DNA from: JBBQVZ01 sp963695975
Lineage (GTDB): Bacteria; Actinomycetota; UBA4738; HRBIN12
DNA length: 64,000 nucleotides
Assembly (NCBI GenBank): GCA_963695975.1
Contig: CAVOIB010000002.1
Location: 434,001 to 498,000, forward strand
Reading direction: 5' to 3'
The position numbers and the translations under genes are program-made. The notes below the pieces were generated by a model. It made no database searches and was not told where the DNA came from. It saw only the letters and a program-made list of their open reading frames with translations. Positions 32,425 through 41,243 of this stretch are shown here, one piece after another (within the stretch, counting starts at the first letter, position 1; the number at the start of each line of letters is the position of its first letter).

Positions 32425-35190
32425 CTATCTGCCGCGAACCGACAACTCCAGCACGTCGATGAATAAGGGGTCGCCGTGGTTCGACCTCATGATGAACCGG
32501 ATGAACCGAGCGCTCTCCGTGCCGGCGCTCGGTTCGAAGACGCTGAGCACGCCGTCGTTCTCGACCGTGCCGGAGCTCGATGTGATCCAGCTCCTCTTGT
32601 TCGTCCTCGTCTGGATCTGGAAGTCCTTCACCCCGGCCCTGGGTCCCAGGCCACATGTGCCACCGGAGGCAAGCGCGAAGCTCGAGATGTTGACGCGCTT
32701 CGGCAGCTTCACGACGACCTTGCGTGGACCCGTCTGGTAGCTGTCGACCGCATCCGATAGCCAGCCGGTGTGCAGACTCGAGTCGAACGCGAGGTCCGGG
32801 CTACACGCGGGACCGTAGTTGGGAGGGGTGAAGCCTTGGATCTCCGCCCCTCCAGCGATAGCCGCCCAATCGCGTATCAGCGCTCGACTGAGCTTCTCGG
32901 CCCCGCTGATGCTCACATCGCTAAGCTCCGCGGTTTCGTATCCGGCAGCCCGGACCTGCACCATCTTGTAGGTGTGCAGTGGGACGTTCCGGATGTGGAA
33001 GGCCCCGGTCGCGTCCGTCGTCGCCGAGAGGTCCGACGCGAGGCCTGTGTCGAGCGGTGGGATCGCCACTCGAGCGCCGCGTATCGGCCTCCTCGTCGTC
33101 TTGTCCGTGATCCTGCCGCTGATCGAACCGCACGCCGTGACCGCACAGTCCGGGGGGATCAGGAAATCCTCGGTTCCCCTCGGAGCCCCCGGCGCGCTAT
33201 ACGCGAAGTATCCCATGCCACGCTGGGCGAAGATCGCCCACAGTGCCGCCTGATCCGCGCCTTCGAGATCGACGAGGTCCGCCTGCAGGATCGCGTTCCG
33301 CATGTCGAGCATCGACGGCGCTGGTGGGGACAGCTCCATCGCCCGGGTGACGAGCGACTCGGCGGTCGGGGCGCCGAGCACTTGACGGATCTGCCAGAGC
33401 GTTTCGAGCCAAACCTCCCCATCGGCATGGGTGTCCGGACTCCAGCTGACCTTGCCGAGGTCGCCGAACGTGTATCCACCGGCTCCGGTCGAGGCTCCGC
33501 CTGGACACGCCGAAGCGGAGGCTCCCACGGGACAGTCGACGGGCTGTGATCGAAGCAGCCCACCGAAGGCGATATCTCCCATCACGACGTCGCCGACCGT
33601 GGCCGAGTCGGGCTTGAACCCTTGGTTATTCAGGAAGTCTTCCGCGTACCAGTCGCTCCAGCCTTCGGCCATCGATAGGGACTGCCACGTGTTCAGGCCC
33701 GAGCTCCCATCTGGATAGACGACCAGCCGATCGCTCAAGCCGTGCGTGTACTCGTGGTACACGACCTCCGCATCGTCCCCACCGTTCGCGCTGGGGAGGG
33801 GGAAGCCTGGCACGCCGTGGAACAGGTACATCTGCATCAAGGCGGGATGGCCATCGGGTGGCGTGCTCATGCTCGCGTTGTCGAAATGGTCGTTGTCCGG
33901 CAGGCCGTTCTTCGTGTTCGCGCCGTCGAGCGTGTTGCCGATCACCGGGTCGCCTCCCGAGAGCTCGAAGTTGCCTGCTGCCGCGGTGAAGCCGTAGGGG
34001 GCGCTCGCCAAGTGGTCGTGATACTTGTTCAGGTAGTACATGACCTGCGCGCCGTTCTGGCCCAGGTTGGTCTGCCAACTGAACGGGGTCGTGCTGTCCC
34101 ACGTGCAAGGACGGGCGGTCGTGCAGTTCTGCGAGGTCTTCGTGATATCCAGGGCGGCGGCCTTCGTCCAATCCGTGCCGGTCACGGCCGGGATCTCCTC
34201 GCCCGCATCTGCCCGGTTGTTGTCGTTCAGGTCCGCGTAGACCCAGGCGTTGTCACCGTACAACCTGCTGGCATCCTGAACAGGGAACGCGACGGGGTTG
34301 GCGCTGTTCGCACCCGCGGGGACGATGTCGCTGGGGTAGAACTCCCACGCGGTCGCGGTGCCGGTTGCGTCTCTCGACAGGCTTTGCCGGTACAGCACGG
34401 CGCCCGTGACGGCGTCGACCACCGACAGGTTGAGTTGGTGCGTGCTCGGCCAAGTGAAGGTCCTCCAGGCCAACCGAATGCTCCGGCCGGTCGCGAACCA
34501 TGTGAGTGTCGCGGAGTCGCCGGGCTGCGCGGCGTGGATCGTGGCGCCGCCGTCGACGCGGGCGGCGCCGATCGCAGCGTCCGCGCCGATCCGAGCGCGG
34601 GATAGAGATGGCCCGGGTGCGTGCACCGGTGAACCCATCACGTTCACGAGTTGGCCCCGCCCCGTGATGGTCGCGCGTAGGCCGTTGTGGAAGACCGGGA
34701 TCCCGAGGGCCGATTGCGTCCACGACACGTGGTGCGTGCCGCCGATGTCAACGTAGTCCTGGCGCAGGTGGAACGTACCAAGATCAGCCCTCGACAGGCC
34801 GAACGCAGCGAGGTGAGCGTGCACGAAGGTCATCGCGACGCGGGGTGGCGGGCGCCGGCTTGGATCGGTGAGGTAGCCGTTCAACCGGCCCACCATCCGG
34901 AGGGTGCCGGTCACCGGATCCGAGGACATGATGGCCTGCGATCCCAGGTGCCGGGCCAGCGTGGTGCGTGCCCGCCGCGTCCGTGAGCCGACGGCGACCG
35001 CGGCTGCGGTGCTCCGGACGTCGAACGTCCCAGCGGCGCGCGACGTGAGGAAGGATCCCTTGGGTTGGTGGGGTCCGATCGAACTCGCCTGTGCGAGGAA
35101 GGCTGAGGAGAGGGTGACCGTGAGCGCGGCCGTCAGGCCGGCCACGAAGATCCGGCGGCTGGATCCCCGGTGTCTGTCACCGTTCTGCAT
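32425..35190 (-). CDS. Secreted M36 (fungalysin-type) metallopeptidase
   Basis: 921 aa. The N terminus (SSRRIFVAGL then a hydrophobic stretch ending near AQASS) resembles a Tat or Sec signal. An FTP/PepSY-type propeptide region (about residues 85-215) precedes the M36 catalytic domain (about 280-650). That domain carries the zinc motif HEYTH with His479, Glu480 and His483, and a third ligand Glu509 in AEGWSD. After about residue 690 come a carboxypeptidase-regulatory-like beta domain (GSISGRITDKTTRRPIRGARV) and a C-terminal discoidin-like domain. GAGAGGAA precedes the ATG. It is monocistronic and convergent with holB. Probably an extracellular protease for protein scavenging. Confidence 0.92.
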   Translation of the reverse strand: MQNGDRHRGSSRRIFVAGLTAALTVTLSSAFLAQASSIGPHQPKGSFLTSRAAGTFDVRSTAAAVAVGSRTRRARTTLARHLGSQAIMSSDPVTGTLRMVGRLNGYLTDPSRRPPPRVAMTFVHAHLAAFGLSRADLGTFHLRQDYVDIGGTHHVSWTQSALGIPVFHNGLRATITGRGQLVNVMGSPVHAPGPSLSRARIGADAAIGAARVDGGATIHAAQPGDSATLTWFATGRSIRLAWRTFTWPSTHQLNLSVVDAVTGAVLYRQSLSRDATGTATAWEFYPSDIVPAGANSANPVAFPVQDASRLYGDNAWVYADLNDNNRADAGEEIPAVTGTDWTKAAALDITKTSQNCTTARPCTWDSTTPFSWQTNLGQNGAQVMYYLNKYHDHLASAPYGFTAAAGNFELSGGDPVIGNTLDGANTKNGLPDNDHFDNASMSTPPDGHPALMQMYLFHGVPGFPLPSANGGDDAEVVYHEYTHGLSDRLVVYPDGSSGLNTWQSLSMAEGWSDWYAEDFLNNQGFKPDSATVGDVVMGDIAFGGLLRSQPVDCPVGASASACPGGASTGAGGYTFGDLGKVSWSPDTHADGEVWLETLWQIRQVLGAPTAESLVTRAMELSPPAPSMLDMRNAILQADLVDLEGADQAALWAIFAQRGMGYFAYSAPGAPRGTEDFLIPPDCAVTACGSISGRITDKTTRRPIRGARVAIPPLDTGLASDLSATTDATGAFHIRNVPLHTYKMVQVRAAGYETAELSDVSISGAEKLSRALIRDWAAIAGGAEIQGFTPPNYGPACSPDLAFDSSLHTGWLSDAVDSYQTGPRKVVVKLPKRVNISSFALASGGTCGLGPRAGVKDFQIQTRTNKRSWITSSSGTVENDGVLSVFEPSAGTESARFIRFIMRSNHGDPLFIDVLELSVRGR

Positions 35191-35305
35191 ACGGGAGTTC
35201 CTCTCGTCGGTCGGCGTGCAGGGAACCTAGCATCCGAAATGCCGAACATAGGAACGCGTTGGCGTCGATCGGGGGGATACTTCCGGTCGTGATGAAGGTG
35301 CTCGC

Positions 35306-35503
35306 ATGACCGGACCTCGACGTACCAAGAAGCCGAAAGGCTTTCGCCGGCTCGAACGCTGGATGGTCGGGCTCGCGATGGGCGTGATCGCCTTCGTGTT
35401 GGAGAAGGCCGTCATGCGCTCGGTGAAGAAAGGCGGCGGCAAGATACCCGTGGAAGAGCCGACGATGATCACCACGAAGGGTGTCGAAGCGGACCTCGAC
35501 TAG
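35306..35503 (+). CDS. Small membrane protein, hypothetical
   Basis: 65 aa, unknown family. A basic N terminus (GPRRTKKPKGFRRLERW) is followed by one hydrophobic helix (MVGLAMGVIAFVLEKAVM) and a polar C terminus. The positive-inside pattern suggests a single-pass protein with a cytoplasmic N terminus. GAAGGTG is about 5 nt upstream of the ATG. It is convergent with the Usp-ABC1 gene, with a short inverted repeat GCCTG-AAA-CAGGC (35504-35516) after its stop. Codon third positions are GC-rich as in real genes. Confidence 0.6.
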   Translation: MTGPRRTKKPKGFRRLERWMVGLAMGVIAFVLEKAVMRSVKKGGGKIPVEEPTMITTKGVEADLD

Positions 35504-35519
35504 CCTGAAACAGGCGAGG

Positions 35520-37628
35520 TCAGTTTCGACGCCGAACCAGGTCGATGACCAGGCCCAGCGTGAGGAGTCCTGCGACGATCCCGAAGACCGTGGGGACCCA
35601 TCCGGCCACGCGGGTTGAAAGGGCCAGCAGCGAGGTCGCGAGGATCGCGGCGCCGGCGGTCAAGCCGAGCGCAAGCCGCCTGCCCGCTCGCCGGATCGTG
35701 GTCTCGAGCGTCGTCGCACGGAAGTTCACCTCGAGCTTCTGTCCGGGTCGGGCGCCGATCAGACGCTCGACCGCCTCGATCACGCGGAGTGCGCGCACCT
35801 TCATCTTCTGCGCTTGATAGAAGACCGACTTGAGGTCGAGCTTCGCCCCCATGCCCGTAACGACGTTCCGCATCAGGAACTTCCCGGCCACGTCGAATGG
35901 GTCGAGCTCGGGGTCCAGCTGGGCTGCCGCGAGCTGCATCTGGGCGAGGGCTTTCCCGGTGAGGGTGAGCGAGGCGGGCAGCGGCACGTTGTGGCGGAGC
36001 GAGATCTCGGTCATCTCCTGCAACACCGGTCCCAGTTGGATGTCCTTCAGCGATGCCGACCGGTTCTTCGCCATCAGCCCGCCGATCTCCTCGCCGAACG
36101 CGTCGACGTCCAGGTCGCTACGGTCGATCGCACCGGACAGCATCAGCGAGATGTCGGTGAGGAACCCGACGTCTTCCTGCCAGAACGCCATCAGCAGCAG
36201 CATCATCTGCTCGCGCATCTCGGCGGTCACTTCGCCGACCATGCCGAGATCCAGGAAGTAGAGGAGTTCCTCCTCGGGCTGCCACATCAGGTTGCCTGGA
36301 TGCGGGTCGGCGTGGAAGAACCCGTCGACCATGATCTGCTTGTAGAACGATTCGAGCAGCTGCCGCGCCGCTTCCTTGCGCGCGATGCCCTCGGGAGCGT
36401 CCGCGATCGGACCGCCCGCCACGTCGCGCATCACGAGCAGGCGCGATGTGGAGTAGTCGCCGTGCACCTCGGGGACACGCAGCCGCGAGAACGGGGCGAT
36501 CACGTCCGTCATCCGGCGCATGTTGGCGGCCTCCATCCGGAAATCCAGCTCGCGATGCAGCGAGTCGGACAGGTGGGTGAACACCGCCTCCATGTCGATG
36601 ACCTGTTTGAGCCCGGGGCGATGACTCACCTTCTCCGCGAATACCTCGAGGAGCGCCAGGTCCTGTTCGATCTGCTCCTTGGCCTCGGGCCGTTGGACCT
36701 TCACCACGACCTTCTCGCCGTTCGCCAGGACCGCGCGGTGCACCTCGGCGATCGTGCCCGCCGCGAGCGGCTGTGGCTCGATGTGATCGAAGACGTCCTC
36801 CCAGGGGACGCCTAACTCCTGCTCCATCACGTTCACCACTTGCTCCTCGGTGAGCGGTGGCACGTTGTCCTGGAGCGTCGCGAGCTCGGTGATGTACTCC
36901 GGAGGAAGCAGGTCGGGGCGCGTCGACAGGATCTGTCCGAGCTTCGCGAACGTCGGACCGAGCTCCTCGAGCGCGGCGCGCAGGCGCTTGCCCTGCCGCT
37001 GCTTCCCGATCGAACCCTCCTCGTCGGGACGGCCGAAGAGCTCCTTCAACCCGTGCTTGGCGAAGACCGTCGCGATCTTCGTGCCGCGGGCCATCAGGTG
37101 TGGCTGTGTCTCGACCTCGGCGGAGCTTCGCAGCGACGCCGCCTCCCGCGGGGCTGCAGCCGCTCCCGTGACTTGCCCGTCCGCCGTGTTCACGATGATC
37201 ACGGTGCAGCGAGCGTTGTGGCTGATCCGGTTCGGCACGTTGCCCAGCAGGAACTCTTTGCGGCCGGCCATCCCCGCGTTCCCCACGACGAGCACGTCGA
37301 TCGCGTGCTCCTCGGTCGCCTCCACGATCGCCATGGCAGGGTCGTCGTTGATCACGACGTGGGCGCGCCCACGCCCTCCGGCGATCTGCGTGGCGTAGTT
37401 CTTAAGCTCGTCGGCAGCGTCGCGCGCCCGTGTGGCTTCGGCCGCGCCGAACTCGGTGTCGGTCGGGTGGCCCGGCAGGATCACCTGCACGATGTGCAGG
37501 TCGGCCTCATAGCGATCGGCGAACGCAGCGGCCCACGCGACAGCCCGCTCCGCCGTCTGGGAGCGGTCGGTTCCGACCATCACGCGCTTCACGGGGCCGT
37601 TCAGCATGACGTTGCCGTTCGTGCTCAT
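35520..37628 (-). CDS. Universal stress domain fused to UbiB/ABC1-type kinase
   Basis: About 702 aa. The N-terminal Usp domain (about residues 12-150) has KRVMVGTDRSQTAERAVAWAA and the nucleotide-loop-like VGNAGMAGRKEFLLGNVPNRIS. The ABC1/UbiB atypical kinase domain (about 185-560) has LGPTFAKLGQILSTRPDLLP, AAGTIAEVHRA, VVVKVQRP, HADPHPGNLMW and FLDLGMVG. Two C-terminal helices (about 640-695) anchor it in the membrane. UbiB-type proteins support isoprenoid quinone or lipid metabolism. The Usp fusion is unusual. The start ATG 37628 is chosen over an earlier in-frame codon because the Usp strand begins soon after; the Shine-Dalgarno is weak. Confidence 0.85.
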   Translation of the reverse strand: MSTNGNVMLNGPVKRVMVGTDRSQTAERAVAWAAAFADRYEADLHIVQVILPGHPTDTEFGAAEATRARDAADELKNYATQIAGGRGRAHVVINDDPAMAIVEATEEHAIDVLVVGNAGMAGRKEFLLGNVPNRISHNARCTVIIVNTADGQVTGAAAAPREAASLRSSAEVETQPHLMARGTKIATVFAKHGLKELFGRPDEEGSIGKQRQGKRLRAALEELGPTFAKLGQILSTRPDLLPPEYITELATLQDNVPPLTEEQVVNVMEQELGVPWEDVFDHIEPQPLAAGTIAEVHRAVLANGEKVVVKVQRPEAKEQIEQDLALLEVFAEKVSHRPGLKQVIDMEAVFTHLSDSLHRELDFRMEAANMRRMTDVIAPFSRLRVPEVHGDYSTSRLLVMRDVAGGPIADAPEGIARKEAARQLLESFYKQIMVDGFFHADPHPGNLMWQPEEELLYFLDLGMVGEVTAEMREQMMLLLMAFWQEDVGFLTDISLMLSGAIDRSDLDVDAFGEEIGGLMAKNRSASLKDIQLGPVLQEMTEISLRHNVPLPASLTLTGKALAQMQLAAAQLDPELDPFDVAGKFLMRNVVTGMGAKLDLKSVFYQAQKMKVRALRVIEAVERLIGARPGQKLEVNFRATTLETTIRRAGRRLALGLTAGAAILATSLLALSTRVAGWVPTVFGIVAGLLTLGLVIDLVRRRN

Positions 37629-37708
37629 GGCCGCATGATGCCTGATAGGTGGGGCTTCCGACGACCGTGTGACCGTATCGCTCTTCGGTGCTGCCAGCAC
37701 CCGTTGGG

Positions 37709-37714
37709 TAGACT
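37709..37714 (+). promoter_or_regulatory. Putative -10 of tRNA-Thr
   Basis: TAGACT lies 11 nt before the mature tRNA 5' end, the right distance for a short leader trimmed by RNase P. No good -35 hexamer is seen. Confidence 0.4.
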
Positions 37715-37725
37715 CGGCAGCCGTC

Positions 37726-37797
37726 GCCGGAGTAGCTCAGTGGTAGAGCAACCGCCTCGTAAGTGGTAGGTCCGGGGTTCGAATCCCCGCTCCGGCT
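37726..37797 (+). tRNA. tRNA-Thr (anticodon CGU)
   Basis: 72 nt folding into a full cloverleaf. Acceptor GCCGGAG pairs with CTCCGGC, D stem GCTC with GAGC, anticodon stem ACCGC with GTGGT around loop CTCGTAA (anticodon CGT), T stem CGGGG with CCCCG around TTCGAAT. The discriminator base is U and the CCA end is not encoded. The CGU anticodon reads ACG, a frequent Thr codon in this GC-rich genome. Confidence 0.96.
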
Positions 37798-38012
37798 CTC
37801 AGGTCCGAGTCAGCTCCGGAGCCGTTCGTCGCAACCGCTCGAGCCACGGCGTGGACTCAAGCCTCTCGAAGATCTCCCGGGATTCCTCAAATAACGAGCC
37901 ACCTACGAGCGCGTGCGTTCCGCGGCGAAGGAGCGGCTGACGGCCGCGGCTCAGGGCCTTCCTCGCTCGTAGCTCGTTCCGCTCGAACGCGGCGGGCTAG
38001 GGTTGGGCCGAC

Positions 38013-38642
38013 ATGGCGCTGCAGAACCGGGTCACGCCGCTCGGCGAGCTCATCGCCGATCCCGCTCGCGGTCTCGTCTACGGCAACCGCGGATGTCTGC
38101 ACGACAGAGGTGGACATATCCGCCGCCCGTACGACGGTAAACGCTGGATCGCGTGCCGGCTGCGGTTCCGCGGCTGGCATCGTTCACCCTTGCTGCAGCC
38201 CGGCCGGTTCACGGAGCTGTTCTTCCTGGACGAGGCGACCGCGTTCGCCGCCGGGCATCGACCCTGCGCGCTCTGCCGCCGCGAGGACTACGTGCGATTC
38301 GTCGAGATCTGGCACACGCTCCACCCGGGCATCGTCGGTGCGGATGCGATCGACGCGGAGCTTCACAACGAGCGTGTCGACCCGGCAACGCGCGGGCATC
38401 GACTCCACGGATCGCCGATCGACGATCTCCCCGATGGCGCGTTCGTCTTGCTCCAGGGCATGCCCTGGCTGGTGTTCGGGCCTGAGCTGTTGAGGTGGTC
38501 CGCCGCCGGGTATGTCGAACGCCTGCCGCGATCGAGCTGTGTTCAGGCCGCGACGATCACGCCTCCGTCGCTCGTAGAGATCCTCCGTGCTCCAAGGGAA
38601 CCGGTCGTTCCCTTCGTGCATGCCTCGGCGCTCACGGCGTGA
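38013..38642 (+). CDS. Conserved hypothetical with Ada-type RPCxxC motif
   Basis: 209 aa, not assigned to a characterised family. The central motif FLDEATAFAAGHRPCALCRR with Cys85 and Cys88 closely resembles the end of the Ada metal-binding domain (aAxAAGFRPCxRC). An upstream GCLHDRGGH with Cys29 may supply further ligands. The rest is alpha/beta with Trp-rich strands (GKRWIACRLRFRGWHRS). A nucleic-acid-related role is possible. A TAGGGT hexamer ends 9 nt before the ATG and there is no Shine-Dalgarno. Convergent with the next gene. Confidence 0.65.
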   Translation: MALQNRVTPLGELIADPARGLVYGNRGCLHDRGGHIRRPYDGKRWIACRLRFRGWHRSPLLQPGRFTELFFLDEATAFAAGHRPCALCRREDYVRFVEIWHTLHPGIVGADAIDAELHNERVDPATRGHRLHGSPIDDLPDGAFVLLQGMPWLVFGPELLRWSAAGYVERLPRSSCVQAATITPPSLVEILRAPREPVVPFVHASALTA

Positions 38643-38646
38643 TCGG

Positions 38647-39402
38647 TCAGGACCAGATGATCCGCACGGTCTCCCGCCACAGATCGAGCAGGTCCGTTCG
38701 GCCGTCGAGTTCGAGCCCTGAGGTGTCGCGTCGGTTCCAGAGCATCACGTAGATGTCAGCGACGTTGCCGATCACCGCGAGCTCGGCGTCGGCCTCGACC
38801 GGGTTCGTCCCGATCTGGAAGCCCGTCGGCGCGAACGTCACGCCCCAGCTCCGAGGCACATCCGCCGCCCGTACGACCATCGACCGCTCCGTCTCAACCG
38901 GGAGCGACTTCCCGGGCCGGCTCACGAACCGGAGGAGCAGTTCGTCGATCCCGTCTGCAGCGAAGGCGGATGGGAACCCCGTGGCGCCGCCCGCCGCCCC
39001 CTCTGCATCGATCCGGTGGATCGCGGTCTCGTGCGCCTGGCGACGGGCCCAGAACGCGAGCGGTGACGGTGCGTCCAGGAATGTCCAGGTATCCAGGTCG
39101 GCGGGAGCCGCCGCGAGCGCCTCGAGCAGGGCTCGGTGACCTGCTCGGAACCAGGCAACCAGCTCCGCGTCCTGCGGCCATCCACCGACGAACAGCTCCA
39201 GATCGCCGTCGGGTGGCTGGCGCCCAGCCCCCCGGACGAATCCCGTCGCCCAGCGGTGCACGCCGCCGAGATGCCTCACGAGATCGCGCAACCGCCAGTC
39301 GGGGCAGGTCGGCACCGGGGTGGAGGGGTCGATCGACGAGGTGACTTCAACCAGGCGTTGACCGTCCAGCTTCAGTTGCTCGATGTGCTCGGACACGTCC
39401 AT
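38647..39402 (-). CDS. Maleylpyruvate isomerase-family mycothiol-dependent enzyme
   Basis: 251 aa. The N-terminal MDMPI/DinB-like four-helix bundle has VPTCPDWRLRDLVRHLGGVHRW with the first metal-ligand His and ARRQAHETAIHRIDAE with the second and third ligands. The C-terminal domain (about residues 160-250) is the typical MDMPI_C beta domain ending in LWRETVRIIW. Members use mycothiol as cofactor for isomerisation or detoxification. The actual substrate is unknown. Its presence supports an actinobacterial host. Confidence 0.85.
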   Translation of the reverse strand: MDVSEHIEQLKLDGQRLVEVTSSIDPSTPVPTCPDWRLRDLVRHLGGVHRWATGFVRGAGRQPPDGDLELFVGGWPQDAELVAWFRAGHRALLEALAAAPADLDTWTFLDAPSPLAFWARRQAHETAIHRIDAEGAAGGATGFPSAFAADGIDELLLRFVSRPGKSLPVETERSMVVRAADVPRSWGVTFAPTGFQIGTNPVEADAELAVIGNVADIYVMLWNRRDTSGLELDGRTDLLDLWRETVRIIWS

Positions 39403-39488
39403 CCCGGCAGCCTATGCGACCCGTCCGACCTGGGATCGACGGCCGGAGCGGTTGCCGAGCGGGCTCGGGGTTGCGACAATCGCGCCCG

Positions 39489-40148
39489 ATGCCCTTCCGC
39501 AAGGTTCTCTTCGTGCTCGCAGGCGCTTCTGCAGCCGTTGCGGGCGTCGCTTGGCGGGCCGTGGCGCAGGTGATCGTCGATCCGTCCACGACCCCCGTGA
39601 AGAACACCGGTGGCTGGGTGTTCAGCATGGCGCAGCTGCTCACGATCATCGGCGTCATCACGGCGATCTTCCTGATCGTGATGTACATGCGGTACGCGCC
39701 CCGATTCTCGAAGGACGAGGAAGGACGCAAGGTGGTTCGAGCGGACCGCGTTCGTCCAGGCCAGCCCCTCCCTCGTCGCGCGGTGGACGTGTCGCAGGCG
39801 GCGCCGGTGATCGTCGCGCCTCCGGCCATCCCCGTCGCCGTCGGAGCCGCGGCGGCTACGGCCTCCGTCGCGGCGCCTGCCGCCGCACCTGCAGCACCTG
39901 CAGTACCGGCAGCGAGCGAAGCTCCTCCGGCGACGGCTGACACACCGGCTCCGGTCGAGGCGTCGGCGGCAACCGCTACCGCACCCGCGCCTCCGGCACC
40001 CGCCGAGCGGGTCGAGGTCGCGATGGACCAGGAGGTCTTCGATGCCAAGCTCGCGGAGCTTCTCGAGGCGGGCACCGACCGCCGGGTCGCTGAGGGACAG
40101 GCGCGCCGGGCGGGCATGATCGCGGCGCGGAAGAAGGCAGAGGGCTAA
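39489..40148 (+). CDS. Membrane protein with Ala/Pro-rich linker
   Basis: 219 aa, unknown family. Hydrophobic segments at about residues 6-25 and 45-65 (AQLLTIIGVITAIFLIVMYM) precede a charged patch and a low-complexity Ala/Pro/Thr/Val stretch (about 100-180). A compact helical C terminus follows (FDAKLAELLEAGTDRRVAEGQARRAGMIAARKK). The region before 39489 in the same frame is not conserved-looking, and GACAAT 8 nt before this ATG suggests a promoter. It may tether a helical domain at the membrane; nothing more can be said. Confidence 0.6.
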   Translation: MPFRKVLFVLAGASAAVAGVAWRAVAQVIVDPSTTPVKNTGGWVFSMAQLLTIIGVITAIFLIVMYMRYAPRFSKDEEGRKVVRADRVRPGQPLPRRAVDVSQAAPVIVAPPAIPVAVGAAAATASVAAPAAAPAAPAVPAASEAPPATADTPAPVEASAATATAPAPPAPAERVEVAMDQEVFDAKLAELLEAGTDRRVAEGQARRAGMIAARKKAEG

Positions 40149-40163
40149 CCGCCCTCATCTCCG

Positions 40164-41234
40164 ATGGACGCCACCGCGGTCGATTGGTCCATGGGCTCCT
40201 CCGCCGCGCGGCTGGCCGACTGGAACACGGCCGTCGACGTGGGACGCAGGGTCGCCGGTCCCGGGGCCCCCGTCGTCGGCGCCGATCGCGCGCGGGTCCG
40301 CGAGGACCTCGCCGAGGTCGTCCCTCAGGCCGAGCAGCTCATCCGTGGGTTCACTCAGATGGAGGTCCAGGGGTTCCGTTCGCGGCCGTGGGTGATGGGG
40401 CGGACCGACTGGATGCGGGCCAACCTGAACGGGCTGCAGCGGCTGATCGAGCCGCTTGCCGAGCGGATCCTGGACGGGCGTCCGACGCGCGCGGAGTTCA
40501 AACGGAAGGCCCTCGGCGCGCAAGCCGGTGTTCTGATCGGCTACGTCGCGCGCAAGGTCTTGGGCCAGTACGACGTATTCCTGCCACCCGACGATGAGGG
40601 CCTCCTCTACTTCGTCGGTCCGAACATCGTGGAGGTTGAACGGCGCTTCGCGCTTCCCCCGCGCGACTTCCGGCTGTGGATCGCGATCCATGAGGTCACG
40701 CATCGGGTGCAGTTCGGACACGCCACATGGCTCCGCGGGTTCCTGTCGAGCCAGGTGAACGAGTACCTCTCTACCGTGCAGCTCGACTCACACCAGATGA
40801 TGGAACAGCTGAAGCGCGCGGCCGACGAGGCGAGGGCCGGCGCTGATTGGCGCGGGATGGGCGGGGTCTTCCTCCTGCTCTCTCCCGAACAGCGTGAGCT
40901 GTTCAAACGGATGCAGGCGATGATGTCGCTCCTGGAGGGTCACGCGTCCTACGTGATGAACGAGGTCGCGCGCGATCACGTGCACGACGTCGACAGGATG
41001 CGCCGCGCGCTTTCCGCTCGGCGTCGTTCCTCGACCGTCGAGCGCTCGTTCCAGAAGGCGATCGGCTTCGACCAGAAGATCCAGCAGTACGATGCCGGCG
41101 AGCGGTTCGTCCGCACGATCGTCGACCGCGCCGGGATGGCGACGTTCAACCTGATCTGGCGCAGCGCCGCCGATCTCCCGTCGCACGACGAGATCGTCGA
41201 GCCGGAGCGCTGGCTCGCGAGGGTGGGCGGCTAG
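40164..41234 (+). CDS. DUF2342 zinc-dependent metalloprotease (F420-associated)
   Basis: 356 aa. Actinobacterial family annotated as zinc-dependent metalloprotease or coenzyme F420 biosynthesis-associated protein. The HExxH motif is in WIAIHEVTHRVQFG (around residue 175), with a downstream LLEGHASYVMNEV that supplies another conserved Glu/His. WVMGRTDWMRANL near residue 78 is also family-typical. The biological substrate is unknown. It sits just upstream of tilS-hpt-ftsH, the standard actinobacterial position. Confidence 0.88.
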   Translation: MDATAVDWSMGSSAARLADWNTAVDVGRRVAGPGAPVVGADRARVREDLAEVVPQAEQLIRGFTQMEVQGFRSRPWVMGRTDWMRANLNGLQRLIEPLAERILDGRPTRAEFKRKALGAQAGVLIGYVARKVLGQYDVFLPPDDEGLLYFVGPNIVEVERRFALPPRDFRLWIAIHEVTHRVQFGHATWLRGFLSSQVNEYLSTVQLDSHQMMEQLKRAADEARAGADWRGMGGVFLLLSPEQRELFKRMQAMMSLLEGHASYVMNEVARDHVHDVDRMRRALSARRRSSTVERSFQKAIGFDQKIQQYDAGERFVRTIVDRAGMATFNLIWRSAADLPSHDEIVEPERWLARVGG

Positions 41235-41243
41235 GCGGGCGCT

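Noticed and set aside
32366..32740. 124-codon frame after holB
   Set aside because: Overlaps the 3' end of the M36 protease gene antisense and has no domain or ribosome-binding site.
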